Assembly: GCA_026707935.1 (NCBI GenBank)
Contig: JAPOVX010000062.1
Span: 1 to 45,143 of the forward strand
Origin: Paracoccaceae bacterium
GTDB lineage: Bacteria > Pseudomonadota > Alphaproteobacteria > Rhodobacterales > Rhodobacteraceae
Length of the DNA: 45,143 nt
Direction: 5' to 3'
The notes under the pieces: generated by a model
What the model was told of the DNA's origin: nothing
The model's input: the letters and a program-made list of their open reading frames with translations, nothing else
The model's database searches: none
In this document: piece by piece, positions 26,676 to 34,674 of the stretch
How positions within the stretch are numbered: the first letter of the stretch is position 1
Layout: every line of letters starts with the position of its first letter
Program-made: the position numbers and the translations under genes

Positions 26676-27823
26676 GGGCCCTCGCTATTTCTTTTGGCCT
26701 GGCCGGGTTCGCTGGCGGCGGCGGTTGCCGAAACGATGCCGGGATCCGAAAATACCAGTACATCGCGCGGCAAGGCGCTGACATTGACCCGGTCTCCGAT
26801 TGCAAGCGGCTGCTCGCTCGTGATCGTCACGACATTCACCGACGCGTTGCCTGCCTGAACCGAGTATTCGACGGCAGTTCCCTTGTATTGCACCAGGGTG
26901 ATCGTCGCCGTGCCGTCGTCGGCCGGCTCGATCCGGAGCCGTTCAGGGTAAATCGCCACGCGGGCCGGTCCCTTCCCCGTCGTCTCCTCGCTCGAGAGTA
27001 CGCCGAAGGGAGTTTCGACGGCCCCGCGCGCATCGACGGTCGCGTCGAAGACATTCGCGCCCAGGAACCAGGCGACATATTCCGAAACCGGACTGTTATG
27101 CACCTCCTGGGGAGTGCCGATCTGTTCAATCCTCGCTGTCGTCATGACCGCAACCGACGTACCGAGAGACAACGCCTCGGCCTGGTCGTGGGTCACGTAG
27201 ATACCGCTGAACTGCAAGCGGTTGTGCAGGCCGGCAATCTCGTCCCGAAGCTGTCGTCGCAGGTTCGCATCCAGATTGCTGAGCGGTTCGTCGAAGAGCA
27301 ACACGGCCGGTTCGGCAACGATCGCCCGTGCCAGCGCGACCCTTTGTTGTTGACCACCGCTCAGTTGGCCCGGGTACTGATCCGCAAGTTGGCCGCATCG
27401 CACGAGATCAAGTGCCGCGTTCGCGGTCGGCTTGACATCCTTTTGTGCAAAACCGCGGCGCTTTAGCGGAAACGCCACGTTGTCACGCACCGTCATGTGA
27501 GGCCACAGCGAATACGCCTGAAAAATCATTCCCAGGTTCCTGCCGTTCGGGGGCACGTTAACCAGGCCTTTCGAGCCGAACACCTCGCGGCCCGCGATCG
27601 TGATCTGTCCCTCGTCCGGCTTGAGCAGGCCCGCGACGGCATTGAGAAGCGTGCTCTTGCCGCAACCGCTCGGCCCCAGGAGAACCAACAGTTCGCCTTG
27701 CCTGACCTCGACCGAAATCCGGTCGAGTGCGAGAATCTCCTTGCGTCCCAGCCGGTAGGTGATTGACAGGTTATCGACACCGACCCCTACCGTTCCGCTA
27801 CTGCTGGACGCGGCCGGCCTCAT
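26672..27823 (-). CDS. ABC transporter ATPase (FbpC/PotA-like)
   Basis: The 383-residue ATPase has Walker A GPSGCGKSTLL, the Q-loop block GMIFQAYSLWPHMTVRDNVAFPL, signature LSGGQQQRVALARAI, Walker B AVLLFDEPLSNLD and the switch histidine in YVTHDQAEAL. A C-terminal TOBE-type domain (about residues 280-360) is typical of the iron, polyamine, thiamine and aminoethylphosphonate importers. ATG overlaps the TGA of the permease gene. The N-terminus has a short Ser/Gly-rich extension (RPAASSSSGTVGVG). Confidence 0.9.
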   Translation of the reverse strand: MRPAASSSSGTVGVGVDNLSITYRLGRKEILALDRISVEVRQGELLVLLGPSGCGKSTLLNAVAGLLKPDEGQITIAGREVFGSKGLVNVPPNGRNLGMIFQAYSLWPHMTVRDNVAFPLKRRGFAQKDVKPTANAALDLVRCGQLADQYPGQLSGGQQQRVALARAIVAEPAVLLFDEPLSNLDANLRRQLRDEIAGLHNRLQFSGIYVTHDQAEALSLGTSVAVMTTARIEQIGTPQEVHNSPVSEYVAWFLGANVFDATVDARGAVETPFGVLSSEETTGKGPARVAIYPERLRIEPADDGTATITLVQYKGTAVEYSVQAGNASVNVVTITSEQPLAIGDRVNVSALPRDVLVFSDPGIVSATAAASEPGQAKRNSEGP

Positions 27824-29490
27824 GACGCCTCACCGGTCGTGCGTCCGCCGAGGATCGTGATCAGGCTGACACCGATCAGGGAGACGCTGATCATCACGAT
27901 GGCGATCGCGGCGGTATCCGTGAAGGTGCCGTTGTTGTAGCTGTCGAAGAGCCGTGTCGACATCACCTGGTTGCTGGGGGTCCGCAACAGCGACGACGCC
28001 GAGAACTCCCTGGACATGAGGACAAACATGAGCAGCCCGGCCGACGCAACGCTGCGACGGAGCATCGGGAGGATAATCCAGACAACGGTCCGCAGGCGTC
28101 CGGCTCCACAGACCCTTGCCGCTGCCTCGTGCGACGTGCCCATCTGGACGAGGCCGCTTTGAATCATCCTGACACCATGCGGAAGATACAGGACGAAGTA
28201 GGCGATGACGAAGAGCCAGCCCGATCCGTAGAGGCCGAATTGCCCGACCGCGAAAATCAGAAAGATCCCGAGCCCGAGCACGATGTGCGGAATGGTCAAC
28301 GGAAGATTGATCGTGTAGTCCACGAACGTGCTGAACCGGCCGGAAGTCGCTGACAGCATGTACCGGGCCACGACGAACGAGCCAACGAGCGCTGCCACCA
28401 CGCCGATGGCGCTCAGTTGAATCGAATTGAGGATCGACGTCCGGATCGTGGAATTCTGCCAGATCTCGACAAAGGAATCCAAGCTGAACTTGTCGACCCT
28501 GATGGTGGCCGACCAGAAAGGTGAAAGTGCGACAATAAGCAATGCCGTGACCGCGGGAACAACCGCGATGAAGGCATAGATGATGATTGGAATGATCAGG
28601 TAGTTGCGCGGCTGCCTATGGCCGCCAACCCCCTTGCTGGCAACGGAAAACCGGTTTACGTCCCCGACGGCCATGCGCTGAATGAACACGAGGGCGAAGC
28701 CTGCCAGGATGAGCGGCAATGCCAGGAATGCCGCCGTCGCCTCCTGGGGAATGGACCGCACTTCAAGCTGGTTGAAGATTTCCGTCGTGATGACGTTGAT
28801 CCCGTGATTGGATCCGAGCACCAGCGGCACCGTAAATTGGCCGAGGCCGAGCAGCATCACGATCACGGCTCCATAGATGATCGCCGGGCGGATGATGCGC
28901 AGGACGATCCGGAACTGGGCGCCGATCCAACTCGAACCGGAGACCATCGCCGCACTCTCGAGCGCGGGATCGACCGCGCGGAGCGCGGTCGAGACATACA
29001 GAAAGACAAACGGAATCAGGTAAATCGTGTCGATAACGATGATTCCCGACAGGGAACGAATGTCGACAGGGCCGGAATTGCCATCAAAGAAAGGAGTCGC
29101 CCGCAAGATAACGTTTGCATAACCGATGCGCGGCGAGAACAGGAAAATCCAGCCGATGACGCCGGCGATCGGCGGCACGAAGAGCGAACTTGTCGTCAGG
29201 ATGGAGGCAATCCGGGCAAAACGCGGCGACAGTTGTCCCGTCGACCATCCGAAAAATGTTCCGAAGGTCAATGCGAGGACAAGGGTTCCGCCGGCGAGCA
29301 CGAAGGTGTTGATGATCGTCCGGCCGATATTCGGGAGTGCGGCGACGACCTGCAGCTGCTCCCAGAACCGGGCCATGGGTTCGAACATGACCTGGATAAT
29401 GGGGGCGAAAATCATCGCGAGGATCAGGACAATCGCGGCCCGGCCCGATACCAGCGTCCAGTCGACAGTTCCACGCCGCACAAAGTCCAT
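27820..29490 (-). CDS. ABC transporter permease with two fused domains (FbpB-like)
   Basis: The product of about 556 residues contains two complete binding-protein-dependent permease domains in one chain. Coupling (EAA-like) motifs are visible as LESAAMVSGSSWIGAQFRIVL in the first half and SHEAAARVCGAGRLRTVVWIIL in the second. About twelve membrane segments are present. This layout is usual for FbpB/ThiP-type importers, so no second permease gene is needed. The ATG at 29490 places MDFVRRGTVDWTLV before the first membrane segment. A TTG at 29556 would add 22 polar residues. It is separated from the upstream binding protein gene by a gap with a hairpin. Confidence 0.88.
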   Translation of the reverse strand: MDFVRRGTVDWTLVSGRAAIVLILAMIFAPIIQVMFEPMARFWEQLQVVAALPNIGRTIINTFVLAGGTLVLALTFGTFFGWSTGQLSPRFARIASILTTSSLFVPPIAGVIGWIFLFSPRIGYANVILRATPFFDGNSGPVDIRSLSGIIVIDTIYLIPFVFLYVSTALRAVDPALESAAMVSGSSWIGAQFRIVLRIIRPAIIYGAVIVMLLGLGQFTVPLVLGSNHGINVITTEIFNQLEVRSIPQEATAAFLALPLILAGFALVFIQRMAVGDVNRFSVASKGVGGHRQPRNYLIIPIIIYAFIAVVPAVTALLIVALSPFWSATIRVDKFSLDSFVEIWQNSTIRTSILNSIQLSAIGVVAALVGSFVVARYMLSATSGRFSTFVDYTINLPLTIPHIVLGLGIFLIFAVGQFGLYGSGWLFVIAYFVLYLPHGVRMIQSGLVQMGTSHEAAARVCGAGRLRTVVWIILPMLRRSVASAGLLMFVLMSREFSASSLLRTPSNQVMSTRLFDSYNNGTFTDTAAIAIVMISVSLIGVSLITILGGRTTGEAS

Positions 29491-29575
29491 GAGCCGGCTT
29501 GTCCGCGATGCGTTTTCGCGGCAAGCCGGCTCAGTCGCGGACCCGCGTGTTATCAACAGCCTTGCGACCTACATG

Positions 29576-29594
29576 CTGCCAAGTACTCTGGCAG
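29576..29594 (-). terminator. Hairpin between binding protein and permease genes
   Basis: CTGCCA (29576-29581) pairs with TGGCAG (29589-29594) across a seven-base loop. On the minus strand it lies just after the binding protein stop (29604) and before the permease start. No U-run follows in that direction, so it may stabilise the binding protein message rather than end transcription fully. Confidence 0.45.
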
Positions 29595-29603
29595 TGTTTT
29601 TCG

Positions 29604-30593
29604 TTACTGCGGGATCGCCTGTTGGAAGGTTTTTTCCCACCACCTTGTCAGGTTTATGGCATCCTGTGCCGTCACGGCCTCTTCATTGACGTTAATGGGC
29701 AGTTCGTCCGTCCCGATCACGCTGACGCCACCGTCCGTATTCAGGATCGCCTGGCCTTCCGGTCCCATCATGTAGTCAAGAAGCAGCTTGCCGGCATTCG
29801 GGTTCGGGCCTCCTTCCAGTGCCATGGCCCATTGCGTGAGAGCCCAGACCTTTGAATCGGGTGTGGCCCAGTCGATCGGTGCACCGTCGCGCTTCAATCC
29901 TGCGGCCTGCCAACCGAACGCCAATGCAATGTCGGATTCTCCGGCTGCGATTCCCTGGACCAGCGCGTTCACGGATGGTCCGGTCACGATGCCGTCCGCG
30001 GCGATCGATTCCCAGAACCCGTCGCCGAGAAACTCGCGGGTCCGGAGATAGTAGGCTGTGCGGAACACGGAGGCCGGGGAACCGACGGCGGTAATGTATC
30101 CCTTGCCGATCATGTCCTCGTATTTCGAGGGAGCCGGTTGGACGGCGTCGGTGTTGTAGATGATCACGACCGGGTCGGCGGTCATCTGGACGCTGCCATG
30201 CGGAAATGCGAAATCCTCCGGCCAGTTGGCGGCGTTTGGCCCGCTGGGAACCCAGACCGGGGTCTGTTCGGCAATTCGCGAGTGGGAAATCGGTCCGGCC
30301 GTGTAGAACACGTCGGCCTGCGGCGCGCCCGCCTGCAACTCGCCCATCAACCGTGACGTCTGTGCCCGTGCCGAACCACGGAGCCACTCGCCCGTTATGC
30401 CGTATTCCGCTTCGAACGCCTTGAGGAGTGCTTCCGCCTGAGCGTTAGACTTCGCCAGGTACAGCACGACCTTGCCTTCGGCCTTGGCTGCATCGACAAC
30501 ATCCTGCCACTCGTCCGCAGATGCGCCGACACCTCCCAACGCCGAGACAATTCCCCCAACTAACAGCGATTTCAGCATTCTTGGAACTTTCAT
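29604..30593 (-). CDS. ABC transporter binding protein (iron/thiamine/phosphonate type)
   Basis: The 329-residue periplasmic protein is the first gene of the operon. ATG at 30593 follows GGGAGGAG by eight bases, and a signal peptide (MKVPRMLKSLLVGGIVSALG, cleaved near GASA) follows. The mature protein starts WQDVVDAAKAEGKVVLYLAKS and has LMGELQAGAPQADVFYTAG, DPVVIIYNTD and MMGPEGQAILNTDGG, typical of the FbpA/ThiB/PhnS-like family. The frame stays open upstream only because it runs through antisense of the DMT repeat. The ligand is unknown. With the two odd amidohydrolase-fold proteins and an SDR downstream, an organic catabolic substrate is more likely than iron. Confidence 0.88.
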   Translation of the reverse strand: MKVPRMLKSLLVGGIVSALGGVGASADEWQDVVDAAKAEGKVVLYLAKSNAQAEALLKAFEAEYGITGEWLRGSARAQTSRLMGELQAGAPQADVFYTAGPISHSRIAEQTPVWVPSGPNAANWPEDFAFPHGSVQMTADPVVIIYNTDAVQPAPSKYEDMIGKGYITAVGSPASVFRTAYYLRTREFLGDGFWESIAADGIVTGPSVNALVQGIAAGESDIALAFGWQAAGLKRDGAPIDWATPDSKVWALTQWAMALEGGPNPNAGKLLLDYMMGPEGQAILNTDGGVSVIGTDELPINVNEEAVTAQDAINLTRWWEKTFQQAIPQ

Positions 30594-30701
30594 TTTTCGT
30601 ACTCCTCCCGAGCATTTGCAAATTAAGGCGACGAAAATCCGAACATAATTCATTACCTGCACTAGAACCCACCCGACCAATGTCGTCAACGGCAAACTAG
30701 C

Positions 30702-30983
30702 ATGACGCATTTGCGCCGCGACGTCTTTTTCTGGCGTCTTCCGGCACAACGACAGGGCATCATTGTCGCCCACGGATTTCTCGACACGTTCGGATTCTTC
30801 CTGCTGTTCGCGGGAGGGATGACCCGAAATCCCGAATTCACCGCCGTCATTTCATCGACATTCAGTGTCGTTACCGTCATTCTTGCCTGCGTCCTGCTCG
30901 GCGAACGCATGGCCCGGCCACAGATTCTCGGCCTCGTGCTGATCGTGTCCGGCGTTGCGACGCTTGGCTACGCCGGGGCGTGA
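30702..30983 (+). pseudogene. 3' fragment of the DMT permease gene (repeat copy B)
   Basis: An open frame of 93 codons encodes the last about 88 residues of the EamA/DMT permease at 22615-23520, with three visible substitutions near the end (P for L and L for F in MARPQIL, T for M in GVATLG). The first six codons (MTHLRR) are not part of the repeat. It lacks the first two thirds of the protein and is almost certainly not functional. It stands upstream of the intact antitoxin gene in the same direction. Confidence 0.85.
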
Positions 30984-31001
30984 ATCGTGAATTCCGTTCA
31001 C
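30718..31001 (+). repeat. Direct repeat copy B (284 bp)
   Basis: Same orientation as 23255-23538, with six mismatches. The two copies bracket the ABC importer/amidohydrolase/SDR operon. Homologous recombination between them would delete 7463 bases and restore a full DMT gene followed directly by the intact antitoxin-toxin pair. Confidence 0.93.
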
Positions 31002-31113
31002 ACTGAACTGCGGGAAACAGTAGCAATTCCGAAATTGCCAAGTTGCGAAATCGAACTAAACGAGGCCTTATCGGGAAACCGTTCCAGGCAAAATTTTCTC
31101 CTTTGATTAAGTC

Positions 31114-31137
31114 TTGACAAATTCTTATCATATGATA
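31114..31137 (+). promoter_or_regulatory. Antitoxin promoter with palindromic operator
   Basis: TTGACA at 31114-31119 is a perfect -35 hexamer. The region behind it is strongly AT-rich, with TATGTA or TATTAT as possible -10. TATCATATGATA at 31126-31137 is a perfect 12-base palindrome between the two promoter elements, so binding there would block transcription. Autoregulation by the antitoxin is the usual arrangement for such pairs. Confidence 0.65.
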
Positions 31138-31153
31138 TGTATTATGTCATCAA

Positions 31154-31582
31154 ATGGAGAGATTCATGCTGCAACCCATCCGTAATGCTCCGGAACACGG
31201 CAATGTGCGGCCCGTTTCCGATAGTGACAAGACTGCCGTGATCGTGAAGGCCGTCGTTCGCGTAGCTGACGCATGGAACCTCTCCAATGCAGAGGCCGCG
31301 ACGCTCTTCGATGTTCCAACAGCGACTTGGAGCCGGATGAAGGCCGGAACGTACAAAGGGATCCTTGATCAGGACAAAATAACGCGCGCGAGTCTGCTGA
31401 TCGGGCTCTTCAAAGGCTTGCGATTGCTATTCAACGGGCCGTTAACTTACGGTTGGCCGAAAACAGAAAATTCAGGCGCCGGCTTTAATGGAAAAACTCC
31501 AGTTCAAGTCATGTGCGGCGGTGGAATTCCGGCCATGATCAGTGTGCGTCAGCACATCGACGCATTGCGGGGTGGGGCTTGA
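31154..31582 (+). CDS. Xre/MbcA/ParS-type antitoxin
   Basis: The 142-residue protein should neutralise the RES toxin encoded next. The N-terminal half (about residues 30-75) is an Xre-like helix-turn-helix: VKAVVRVADAWNLSNAEAATL, then PTATWSRMKAGTY. The C-terminal half (about 85-140) is the DUF2384/MbcA-ParS toxin-binding domain with the typical blocks LFNGPLTYGWPKTENSGAGFNGK and GGGIPAMISVRQHIDALRGG. TTGACA and a palindromic operator lie just upstream. Its TGA overlaps the probable TTG start of the toxin gene. Base composition upstream is much richer in AT than in the metabolic genes, consistent with acquisition. Confidence 0.9.
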   Translation: MERFMLQPIRNAPEHGNVRPVSDSDKTAVIVKAVVRVADAWNLSNAEAATLFDVPTATWSRMKAGTYKGILDQDKITRASLLIGLFKGLRLLFNGPLTYGWPKTENSGAGFNGKTPVQVMCGGGIPAMISVRQHIDALRGGA

Positions 31583-32283
31583 TTCGAGCATCCGATCTCG
31601 AGGAAATCGAGTTCACGGACCCTGCTACGATACGGCTCATTTCGACGGCTTATATCGACGAGCCATCGATGGCTCCGCTAGCGGACAACAAAAGCGAGCT
31701 CGCGATCCTTGAGGAGATCGAGGGACAGACTTCTGCTCGCCAGTCGCTCAGACTACCCATCCCCAGCGGCCTGGACCCGAACGAATTGTTGACCGAGGCA
31801 GCCGGTTACGGGTGGACTTACGTGAACGCCGCGTTTTGCTACACGCGGGCGACGGGCAATCGGTTCAACGGGCCAGAACGGGGCGCCTGGTATGCGTCCT
31901 ACGGTAAGACAGCAATCGAGACAGCACAAGCTGAAGTGGCTTGGCATCTTACGCGCGAACTCAAGGCGACGGGCGTTTTCGAAAACACCACGCTATATCG
32001 TGAACTCCTGGCTGGCTTCACGACGCGGTTTCACGATCTGAACAACAAGGAAACGGAAGAAGTTCTGAGTCCGGATCCCACGAAAGCCTATCGTGGGGGA
32101 CAAGCACTCGCCCGCGAAGTGTACGGGTCAGGCGGCAACGGGCTGCTCTACCCCTCCGCAAGATACAGGTCCGGACGCTGCCTTGCCGCATTGCGCCCAC
32201 ACTTGGTACAGAATGTCAGGCAGGGTGCGAGGTGGGCGTTCAAGTGGGCCGGAACGGCAGAACCCGATATCGTGAAGGCTTGA
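31579..32283 (+). CDS. RES-domain toxin
   Basis: The 234-residue protein is a RES-family toxin; studied members degrade NAD+. The best start is TTG at 31579, overlapping the antitoxin stop (TTGA) behind a G-rich ribosome binding site. It gives MIRASDLEEIEF, the normal beginning of these proteins. The family's conserved residues are visible: Arg95 (GNRFNGPERGAWYAS), Glu119 (QAEVAWHL) and Ser193 (LLYPSARYRSGRCLAAL). The length is that of the larger RES subgroup. It forms a type II module with the preceding antitoxin. Nothing suggests inactivation. Confidence 0.88.
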   Translation: MIRASDLEEIEFTDPATIRLISTAYIDEPSMAPLADNKSELAILEEIEGQTSARQSLRLPIPSGLDPNELLTEAAGYGWTYVNAAFCYTRATGNRFNGPERGAWYASYGKTAIETAQAEVAWHLTRELKATGVFENTTLYRELLAGFTTRFHDLNNKETEEVLSPDPTKAYRGGQALAREVYGSGGNGLLYPSARYRSGRCLAALRPHLVQNVRQGARWAFKWAGTAEPDIVKA

Positions 32284-32381
32284 TCAATGGCCGCTGTTCG
32301 AGAATCAAGGCAGGAAATTCAGCGTTGATAAAACATGCTGTTGTGTCAGCTTTACGCAGGGTAAATCCACGCGACAAGAGA

Positions 32382-32666
32382 TCATAAGCTGATCGACTTA
32401 CCGCAATTCGGGCACTTTCCACCATCAAACAAAGCGCCCGTTCTGTTCCCAATAATGGCACCAACCCCCAATCCTACAAAAGTGGCCGGTATTGCAATTG
32501 GCGCGCCGAGAATTCCACCGGCAAGGCCAAGACCGGATGCAAGCCACAATCCAAGTCCACCTCCGGCTATCGTTCCTAACCATTGTCCATTGGATGATCT
32601 GCTGAATTCCACTACGGATTTGCAGCTTGGGCATTCAATCCGAATTCGCCTTGGGTTGTCATTCAT
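32382..32666 (-). CDS. Small zinc-ribbon protein with glycine-rich membrane segment
   Basis: The product of about 94 residues has CPSCK near the N-terminus and CPNCGK near the C-terminus, together a four-cysteine zinc ribbon. Between them lies a long Gly/Ala-rich hydrophobic stretch (about residues 30-75, GTIAGGGLGLWLASGLGLAG and following) with glycine-zipper character that could span the membrane twice. I do not recognise a named family. Starts at 32705 and 32687 are also possible. It lies alone on the minus strand in an AT-richer patch behind the toxin gene. Function is unknown; a stress- or phage-related accessory role is only a guess. Confidence 0.6.
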   Translation of the reverse strand: MNDNPRRIRIECPSCKSVVEFSRSSNGQWLGTIAGGGLGLWLASGLGLAGGILGAPIAIPATFVGLGVGAIIGNRTGALFDGGKCPNCGKSISL

Positions 32667-32697
32667 TGTCGATTTGCCTTCGCCCATTGATCTTAAC

Positions 32698-32930
32698 TCA
32701 ACCATACAACTGTTCCAAAGACAGACTCGCTAACACTGACAAACCAAAGCCTAAGGAAACGACAGTCGCGCCAGATGAATTTATCACAGGTTGCACAAGG
32801 TCAAACACCCTCGCACTATCATCACCGTCTGTACCAAGCAGAGCAAGACGATGTAGGTCAGCGCGACGATAGCGGTTTCGATCAGCAAGAAGCGAGGCTG
32901 AAGTTCTTTGCCGCCTTCCTGTTTAAGCGT
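32698..32930 (-). pseudogene. Possible frameshifted small membrane protein gene
   Basis: On the minus strand a hydrophobic segment (FLLIETAIVALTYIVLLCLV, preceded by KQEGGKELQPR) runs to about 32775 in one frame. A second frame then gives VFDLVQPVINSSGATVVSLG, GLSVLASLSLEQLYG and a stop at 32698. Joining them needs one frameshift and gives a two-segment membrane protein. No good start codon is seen. It may be a decayed neighbour of the zinc-ribbon gene, whose start is close to its stop. Confidence 0.25.
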
Positions 32931-33026
32931 TCCTCACTCTCCCAAGCCAGTGGGCGACGATAGCGGCAAAATTTATTCAATCCAGCCATCTCGGCGGCAT
33001 ATTGTAAACTGAAAATCGTATTAGCA

Positions 33027-33434
33027 GTGTTTGTTTCTTGGCCAAGCCAATTTTTGAACCCAGGCATTTCGCTCGGCTTCCTCAATAACCCAATTTGGGA
33101 AAATGACAGGTGGCCCGGAATGCCGAATCCGACAGGTGAGAAAATCGAGGCGGATGTGGTGTCCATCGTAACGGCACTGTATGAATGGAAGAAACGATAT
33201 AATCGACCAGGTGTGGAGTGGACTGTTGGAACGACAGATGATCTGAATGAAATTTTGGATAGTACGGCTCAACCTTTTTTTGCGATGGGACTAGGCTGGA
33301 CAAGAGGAGCCCCGAAGAAAGCCGTACAGGAAGTCGTCAAATGTCGCGGGATGGTATTTGAAGGAACTACACGAGAGGACGGCGAAGAAATCTACGTTTA
33401 TGTTAGGGAAGCGGGAGTTTTGCAACTTACGTAG
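33027..33434 (+). CDS. Hypothetical protein
   Basis: The frame encodes up to 135 residues from a GTG at 33027, or 104 from ATG at 33120 (MPNPTGEKIEADVVSIVTAL). The second half has ordinary globular protein composition (EWTVGTTDDLNEILDST, KKAVQEVVKCRGMVFEG, EEIYVYVREAG), so I think it is real, but I recognise no family. The Trp-rich N-terminal part is less convincing. It ends just before a strong hairpin and is in the AT-richer accessory patch. Confidence 0.45.
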   Translation: MFVSWPSQFLNPGISLGFLNNPIWENDRWPGMPNPTGEKIEADVVSIVTALYEWKKRYNRPGVEWTVGTTDDLNEILDSTAQPFFAMGLGWTRGAPKKAVQEVVKCRGMVFEGTTREDGEEIYVYVREAGVLQLT

Positions 33435-33452
33435 TCATCGATTTCCACACGG

Positions 33453-33494
33453 AACAATTCCGGTGCCGACAGGGATGCCGGCACCGGAGTTGTT
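33453..33494. terminator. Strong hairpin between convergent genes
   Basis: AACAATTCCGGTGCCG (33453-33468) pairs with CGGCACCGGAGTTGTT (33479-33494), a 16-base stem with a single G-U pair and a ten-base loop. It lies between the plus-strand hypothetical gene and the minus-strand binding protein gene and can serve both directions. Neither side has a pronounced U-run. Confidence 0.7.
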
Positions 33495-33560
33495 GAGGTC
33501 ACGCGAACGGAAACCCGTGTTTCCGAGGTGGCGTGTCACACACACCGTCTATAACGCCCA

Positions 33561-34559
33561 TCAATTCAGGGCAGCATCGGTGATGGCGTGGGTCCAGGCT
33601 CCTTCCGGGCGCATGGTGATGACCGGGTCTGATCCGCCCGCGAGCAGCGTGTCCACCGTTCGTTCGAAATCGGCGGGATCGAGAGAGCCGTCGGAACCCG
33701 CCGTCAGCTTGGCGATCTCACCCATCATCCGCGTCTGGTGGTGTTCGGTCTGGGCTCCGGTCGCGTCGTTGTCGAGAACGATCTCGACCGCCTCGGCCAC
33801 ATTCTCTTCGGCGTATTTCCAACCCTTCATCGATGCACGTACGAAGCGGACCATCTTGTCCACGAAATCCGGATCCGCGAGCTTGTCCTCGAGCACGTAG
33901 AGGCCGTCCTCCAGGGTCGCCACGCCCTGGTCCTCGTACTTGAACACGACCAGGTCATCCTCCGACAATCCTGCATCGATGACCTGCCAGTATTCGTTGT
34001 AGGTCATGGTCGAAATGCAGGCCGCCTGCTCGTGCAGGAGCGGGTCGACGTTGAATCCCTGCTTCAGGACTTCGACGCCATCACCGCCGCCTTCGGTCGG
34101 AATGCCGAGTTGGCTCATCCAGCTGAGAAACGGATACTCGTTGCCGAAAAACCAGACACCGAGCGTCTTGCCGCGAAAGTCATCCGTGGAACCGATGCCC
34201 GCATCCTTCCGGCAGGTCAGCATCATGCCGGATGACTTGAACGGCTGTGCGATGTTCACGAGTTGAAGCCCGCGTTCCCGCGCAGCCAGTGCCGCCGGCA
34301 TCCACTCGACCGTGACGTCGGCGCCACCGCCGGCGATCACCTGGGTTGGAGCTATGTCAGGACCCCCGGCATTGATGCTGACGTCCAGGCCTTCCTCGGC
34401 GTAGAATCCCTTGTCGAGCGCGACGTAGTAACCGGCAAACTGGGCCTGGGTAACCCACTTCAACTGCAATGTGACTTCGTCTGCGGCAAGCGACTGCGTG
34501 GCCCAGCCAAGACCGAGCACCAGCCCCGCCGCCAATGGATTCACGAATTTGGTTTTCAT
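33561..34559 (-). CDS. NMT1/THI5-type ABC binding protein, probable pyrimidine uptake
   Basis: The 332-residue periplasmic protein starts at ATG 34559 after GGGAGAG and has a signal peptide (MKTKFVNPLAAGLVLGLGWA, cleaved near SLAA). The mature part begins VTLQLKWVTQAQFAGYYVALDKGFYAEEGLDV, which is the NMT1/THI5-like signature, followed by ADVTVEWMPAALAARERG and the CRKDAGI block. Relatives bind pyrimidine or thiamine precursors and sulfonates. Here the gene is the last of an importer set beside the complete reductive pyrimidine pathway, so uracil, thymine or dihydropyrimidines are the likely ligands. This is inference from context. Confidence 0.88.
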   Translation of the reverse strand: MKTKFVNPLAAGLVLGLGWATQSLAADEVTLQLKWVTQAQFAGYYVALDKGFYAEEGLDVSINAGGPDIAPTQVIAGGGADVTVEWMPAALAARERGLQLVNIAQPFKSSGMMLTCRKDAGIGSTDDFRGKTLGVWFFGNEYPFLSWMSQLGIPTEGGGDGVEVLKQGFNVDPLLHEQAACISTMTYNEYWQVIDAGLSEDDLVVFKYEDQGVATLEDGLYVLEDKLADPDFVDKMVRFVRASMKGWKYAEENVAEAVEIVLDNDATGAQTEHHQTRMMGEIAKLTAGSDGSLDPADFERTVDTLLAGGSDPVITMRPEGAWTHAITDAALN

Positions 34560-34674
34560 GCTTTCTCTCCCTTTTTTCCAACCGGTTCGAAGGAACCGTT
34601 CTTTCGCCGGGCCTGATTCCAGGCGTGCCCCGAACCGATTCCCATGACACTCGAAGACTGGCCCGTGGCGAGGG

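Noticed and set aside
23255..31001. Direct repeats as terminal repeats of a transposon
   Set aside because: The repeats are coding sequence of a DMT permease in direct orientation, and no transposase lies between them. Recombination or duplication explains them better.
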